Shown here: positions 61,092-64,000 of the stretch, piece by piece | Numbering within the stretch: the first letter of the stretch is position 1 | Layout of the letters: each line of letters opens with the position of its first letter | DNA from: Streptomyces sp. NBC_00464 | GTDB lineage: Bacteria; Actinomycetota; Actinomycetes; Streptomycetales; Streptomycetaceae | DNA: 64,000 nucleotides | NCBI RefSeq assembly: GCF_036013915.1 | Contig: NZ_CP107899.1 | Coordinates: 3,224,001-3,288,000 of the forward strand | Direction of reading: 5' to 3' | Notes under the pieces: model-generated | The model's input: only the letters and a program-made list of their open reading frames with translations | What the model was told of the DNA's origin: nothing | Databases searched by the model: none | Made by a program: the position numbers and the translations under genes

Positions 61092-61802
61092 ATGCATACG
61101 TTTCCGACGCAGGCCGTGATCCTGGCGGGTGGCCAGGGGTCGCGGCTGCGCCCGTACACCGATGACCGCCCCAAGCCGATGGTCGAGATCCCGGGTACCG
61201 GGACGCCGATCATCGGCCATCAGCTTTCCTGGCTGGCCGCCGAGGGCGTGACCGATGCCGTGGTGTCGTGCGGGCATCTCGCCGAGGTGCTGCAGGAGTG
61301 GCTGGACGCGGCGGTGCTGCCGCTGCGGGTGACGACGGTGGTGGAGTCCGAGCCGCTGGGCCGCGGTGGCGGGCTGAAGCACGCGGCGGCCCGGCTGCCC
61401 GATCCGGAGCAGCCCTGGTACGCGACCAACGGCGATATCTGGACCCGTTTCTCGTTGCGTGAGATGGCGGCGTTCCATGCGGAGCGTGATGCGACCGCGA
61501 CGCTGGCGCTGGCGCGGCCGCGCATTCCGTGGGGTGCGGTGGAGACGGACGCGTTCGGGCACATCACGGACTTCATCGAGTCTCCGCCGTCCCCGTATCT
61601 GATCAATGCGGGGGTGTACGTGTTCTCTCCCGCGTTCACGGGGATGCTGCCGGACCGGGGCGACCATGAGCGGACGACGTTCCCGAGGCTGGCGCGCGAG
61701 CGCAGTCTGGCCGGGTATCCGTTGCCGCACGGGGCGTACTGGCGGGCCATCGACACGGCGAAGGATCTGACGGAGGCGGCGAAGGAGCTGGACGGGCAGT
61801 AG
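61092..61802 (+). CDS. nucleotidyltransferase (NDP-sugar pyrophosphorylase type)
   Basis: 236 residues. Signature AVILAGGQGSRLRPYTDDRPKPMVEI at the N-terminus (nucleotide-binding GGxGxRLxPxT and PKP), then TNGDIWTRF (metal Asp) and LINAGVYVFSP. It joins an NTP and a sugar-1-phosphate. The short length lacks a C-terminal hexapeptide domain. Substrate unknown; mannose-1-phosphate-like or glucose-1-phosphate-like are options. Confidence 0.92.
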   Translation: MHTFPTQAVILAGGQGSRLRPYTDDRPKPMVEIPGTGTPIIGHQLSWLAAEGVTDAVVSCGHLAEVLQEWLDAAVLPLRVTTVVESEPLGRGGGLKHAAARLPDPEQPWYATNGDIWTRFSLREMAAFHAERDATATLALARPRIPWGAVETDAFGHITDFIESPPSPYLINAGVYVFSPAFTGMLPDRGDHERTTFPRLARERSLAGYPLPHGAYWRAIDTAKDLTEAAKELDGQ

Positions 61803-61836
61803 GTTTCCTCCTCGCTCGTCGGCGTCACCACGCCAC

Positions 61837-61884
61837 GCGGAAGGGGCGGGCATCGGATTCGTTTCCGGTGCCCGCCCCTTCCGC
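61837..61884. terminator. bidirectional terminator
   Basis: GCGGAAGGGGCGGGCA pairs with TGCCCGCCCCTTCCGC (16 bp, perfect) with a 16-nt loop, between two convergent genes. Confidence 0.88.
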
Positions 61885-61904
61885 ATGCCGTGGTGCGGTG
61901 GGTG

Positions 61905-63590
61905 TCAGCCGAGGAGGCCGCCGATGGGGTTGCGACCGCCGCCGCCGTCGCCGCCGTTGCCTCCGCCGGTGGTGGAGGTGCCGCCCGTGGATCCGGTGCC
62001 GGGGTCCGTGCCGCCGGTGGTGGAGCCGCCGGTGGGGCCGGAGGAGCTGGGGCCGGAGGAGCTGGAGGGGGGCGGTTGGGGGGTGGTCTGCTGCGGGGTG
62101 GTCCGGCCGGTGCCCTGGGTCTGGCTGGGCTGTCCGGCGCCTGCCGCCTGGCCGGACTCGCGGACGCTGTCCGCGGTGGGGGTGGAAGCCCGGTCGGAGG
62201 GGGTGCTGGGTGCGGTGCTGCGGGAGGGGGTGGGGCTCTGTCCGGTGGGCGTGTGGGAGGCCTTGCCGCTGCGGGACTTGTCGGGGAGCGGGGAGCCGGG
62301 GAGCTGGTTGGTCGGGACGCCGTTCGGGCCGGGGACGGTGACGACGCCGGAGGAGCGGACGGCGCCACCGAGCATGGAGCCGATGAGGAGGGTGAGGCCG
62401 ACGACGACGGTGGCGACGGCGGCGCCGCGGCGCAGGACGCGGCGGCGGAGGTCCCAGATCTCGGAGCGGGGGCCGAGCTTGCGCCAGGCTTCGCCGGCGA
62501 GGCGTCCGTCGATGGAGTAGACGGGGGCGCCCGCGATGACGAGGGGGCTCCAGGCGGCGAGGTAGATGATGTCGGGCGCGTCGTAGGCGGCGACGGTGCG
62601 CCAGCTGACGGTGACCAGGAGGGCGGCGGACAGGAGGGCGCCGATGGAGGCGGCGACGCGCTGCCAGAGGCCGAGGACGGTGAGGACGCCGACGACGACC
62701 TGGAGGAAGGCGATGGTGAGTCCGGCGCCGACGGGGTGGGAGAGCGCGAAGTCGCGCAGCGGTTCGGCGAGTGCCCAGGGGTGGAGCGAGGTCAGCCACT
62801 TGACCATGGAGCCGCGGTCGCCGCCGTCGAAGTAGACGGGGTCGCAGAGTTTGCCCATGCCGGCGTAGATGGAGATGAAGCCGAGGAAGACGCGCATGGG
62901 GAGCAGGACGACGCCGAGGTTCATGCGGCGGCCGGGGTAGTACGCGTGCCGGACGTTGTCGGCGGCGGTGCGTCGGTCGCGGGTGTCCGTGACGTCGTCG
63001 GCGCCGTCGTCGTAGGCGTCCCGGTGGTATCCGTCCCGGTCGTGTCCGTCCCGGTCGTGTCCGTCCGTGTCGTACGGGCCGGGCTCGACGGGGTCGTAGG
63101 CGCCGACGGCCTGGCGCATGGGGGGCAGCAGCGGGCCGCCGGGGCGGCGGGGCCGGTGCGGCGCGGTGATGACGGGGTTGGGCTGGGTCTCTTCGAGGCG
63201 CGGGATGACCTGGGTGCCGGAGCCGCCGCGTCCGCTGTCGAACTCGTAGGCGGGGTACGGCTCGTAGGGGTCGTAGGCGGTGTCGGGCCGGCCCGCGGTG
63301 GAGTTCCGTACGGCCTGGAGGAGTCCGCTGGCACCGGGGTCGCCGGGGGCGGACCTGCCGCTCCACACGACGGGGGCGCGTCGGCCGCGTCCGGCTCCGG
63401 TGCCGCTCATGGCGGGGATCCTGGGCGCTCCGGCGGGGGCCACGCCGCGGAGCCGTGCGCGCTGGCCGGGGGCGAGCTGCACGCGGAAGCTGGCGTGGTT
63501 GACGATGACCTGCGCAGGGTCGCAGTCCACCTTGGTCATGCTCAGGGCGGGTTGTTCGTCGAACCGAGGCGTTCTGGTGTCCACACTCAT
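61905..63590 (-). CDS. DoxX family membrane protein with long disordered N- and C-tails
   Basis: 561 residues. Residues 1-225 are disordered and Pro/Asp/Arg-rich with DGHDRDGHDRDGYHRD repeats. Four membrane helices of a DoxX domain follow (VVLLPMRVFLGFISIYAGMGKL, GLTIAFLQVVVGVLTVLGLW, AALLVTVSW, YLAAWSPLVIAG), then a further helix (VVVGLTLLIGSML). The C-terminal 150 residues are Ser/Thr/Gly/Pro-rich. DoxX proteins relate to thiosulfate:quinone oxidoreductase subunits and, in actinobacteria, oxidative stress complexes. Confidence 0.9.
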   Translation of the reverse strand: MSVDTRTPRFDEQPALSMTKVDCDPAQVIVNHASFRVQLAPGQRARLRGVAPAGAPRIPAMSGTGAGRGRRAPVVWSGRSAPGDPGASGLLQAVRNSTAGRPDTAYDPYEPYPAYEFDSGRGGSGTQVIPRLEETQPNPVITAPHRPRRPGGPLLPPMRQAVGAYDPVEPGPYDTDGHDRDGHDRDGYHRDAYDDGADDVTDTRDRRTAADNVRHAYYPGRRMNLGVVLLPMRVFLGFISIYAGMGKLCDPVYFDGGDRGSMVKWLTSLHPWALAEPLRDFALSHPVGAGLTIAFLQVVVGVLTVLGLWQRVAASIGALLSAALLVTVSWRTVAAYDAPDIIYLAAWSPLVIAGAPVYSIDGRLAGEAWRKLGPRSEIWDLRRRVLRRGAAVATVVVGLTLLIGSMLGGAVRSSGVVTVPGPNGVPTNQLPGSPLPDKSRSGKASHTPTGQSPTPSRSTAPSTPSDRASTPTADSVRESGQAAGAGQPSQTQGTGRTTPQQTTPQPPPSSSSGPSSSGPTGGSTTGGTDPGTGSTGGTSTTGGGNGGDGGGGRNPIGGLLG

Positions 63591-63755
63591 CTAACCGAGT
63601 GATGTGTGTTTAGGACACTGCCTTGACGGTGTCGAAGTGTCCGAGGCCCGTCAACAGGTGGTGGCGGGGTGCGCCGGGGCGCGCGCGTGTGCGGATGCGC
63701 CCCCGGTGTCACCTCTGCGGCCCCGGTCGGCCGCCGCCCGTGCGGGTGGTCCTGC

Positions 63756-63779
63756 GGGACGGGCCGGGTGGCCCGTCCC
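63756..63779 (-). terminator. terminator after rlmB
   Basis: GGGACGGGCC pairs exactly with GGCCCGTCCC around GGGT, 10 bp past the rlmB stop on the minus strand. The rest of 63591-63788 shows no gene. Confidence 0.75.
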
Positions 63780-63788
63780 GGCGGTGGA

Positions 63789-64000
63789 TCAGGCGCGGCG
63801 GCGGGCGACCTCGTACATCACGATGCCGGCGGCGACGCCGGCGTTGAGGGATTCGGCGCCGCCCGGCATGGAGATGCGGACGCGGTAGTCGCAGGTCTCG
63901 CCGACGAGGCGGCCGAGGCCCTTGCCCTCGCTGCCGATGACGATGACGACGGGGCCGCCGAGGGCCTGGAGGTCCTCGACGGTGTGCTCGCCGTCGGCGG
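63789..64000 (-). CDS. rlmB: SpoU/TrmH family rRNA 2'-O-methyltransferase (RlmB), C-terminal part
   Basis: Only the last 69 codons are in the window. SpoU motif 2 ([10 protein letters not shown]) and motif 3 ([25 protein letters not shown]) are present; these bind SAM in the trefoil knot. The gene methylates a guanosine of 23S rRNA (G2251 in E. coli numbering). It runs off the right edge. Confidence 0.92.
   Translation of the reverse strand, partial: ADGEHTVEDLQALGGPVVIVIGSEGKGLGRLVGETCDYRVRISMPGGAESLNAGVAAGIVMYEVARRRA

Overview
The window is a stretch of a Streptomyces-type actinobacterial chromosome core. It has high GC with strong GC3 bias, GTG starts, leaderless starts, ATGA/GTGA gene overlaps, and tandem CIRCE boxes in front of a stand-alone groEL. 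From memory, the gene order groEL2 / csp / thrC / otsA / nagK-nagA / cdgB / terD / senSR / msiK / rlmB matches the S. coelicolor SCO4296-to-SCO4236 region. No search was run to confirm this.

Layout. 1-13.7 kb is an accessory left part: the 5' half of a secreted subtilase; a carboxymuconolactone-decarboxylase gene with its ECF41 sigma factor behind a recognisable ECF41 promoter; a secreted GH87-like alpha-glucanase; a DUF4267/ABM pair facing a TetR gene across an operator array; an XRE(DUF5753)-DUF397 pair; an LAXTG sortase-anchored surface protein; a two-gene winged-helix/zinc-ribbon operon; and a TetR-aldo/keto reductase pair with a duplicated operator. 13.7-17.6 kb is atypical: an AT-richer orphan gene, two decayed genes, a DUF4232 lipoprotein, and a DUF4157 metallopeptidase-like protein with a possible toxin module. 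17.6-36.6 kb is core: CocE-type hydrolase/TetR, groEL2, cold-shock gene, thrC with a sulfur-carrier gene, glucosyl-3-phosphoglycerate synthase with otsA/otsB, then an amino-sugar catabolic cluster (solute-binding lipoprotein, SIS isomerase, nagK, nagA, PfkB kinase, class II aldolase) carrying three DasR-like boxes.

36.6-55.8 kb holds a membrane protein with a galactose-binding-like domain, the diguanylate cyclase cdgB, a flavin reductase, arfB, terD, two secreted metallopeptidases (M4 and M1), an ankyrin/beta-propeller lipoprotein pair, the haem sensor set hbpS / senS-senR, a pentapeptide-repeat protein, a quinone reductase, GNAT, a kinase-like resistance protein, a rhomboid-like protein and a FAD oxidoreductase. 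55.8-59.1 kb is an insertion-prone island next to tRNA-Thr(UGU): nicotinamidase, a frameshifted XRE gene, a duplicated oxidoreductase 3' end, and a complete TnpB. 59.2-64 kb returns to core: msiK (with a fourth DasR-like box), a secreted small protein, a nucleotidyltransferase, a DoxX membrane protein and the 3' end of rlmB.

How parts work together. The sugar-binding protein, SIS isomerase, NagK, NagA, PfkB kinase and aldolase form a plausible pathway from an N-acetylated amino sugar to triose phosphates. MsiK is the shared ATPase for sugar ABC importers, and DasR-like boxes occur at both loci. OtsA/OtsB/GpgS make compatible solutes and sit near chaperone and cold-shock genes. HbpS/SenS/SenR sense haem and redox stress. 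Three intergenic features stand out as structurally odd: a 3x35-bp and a 3x43-bp tandem repeat, and the repeat-flanked island at tRNA-Thr.
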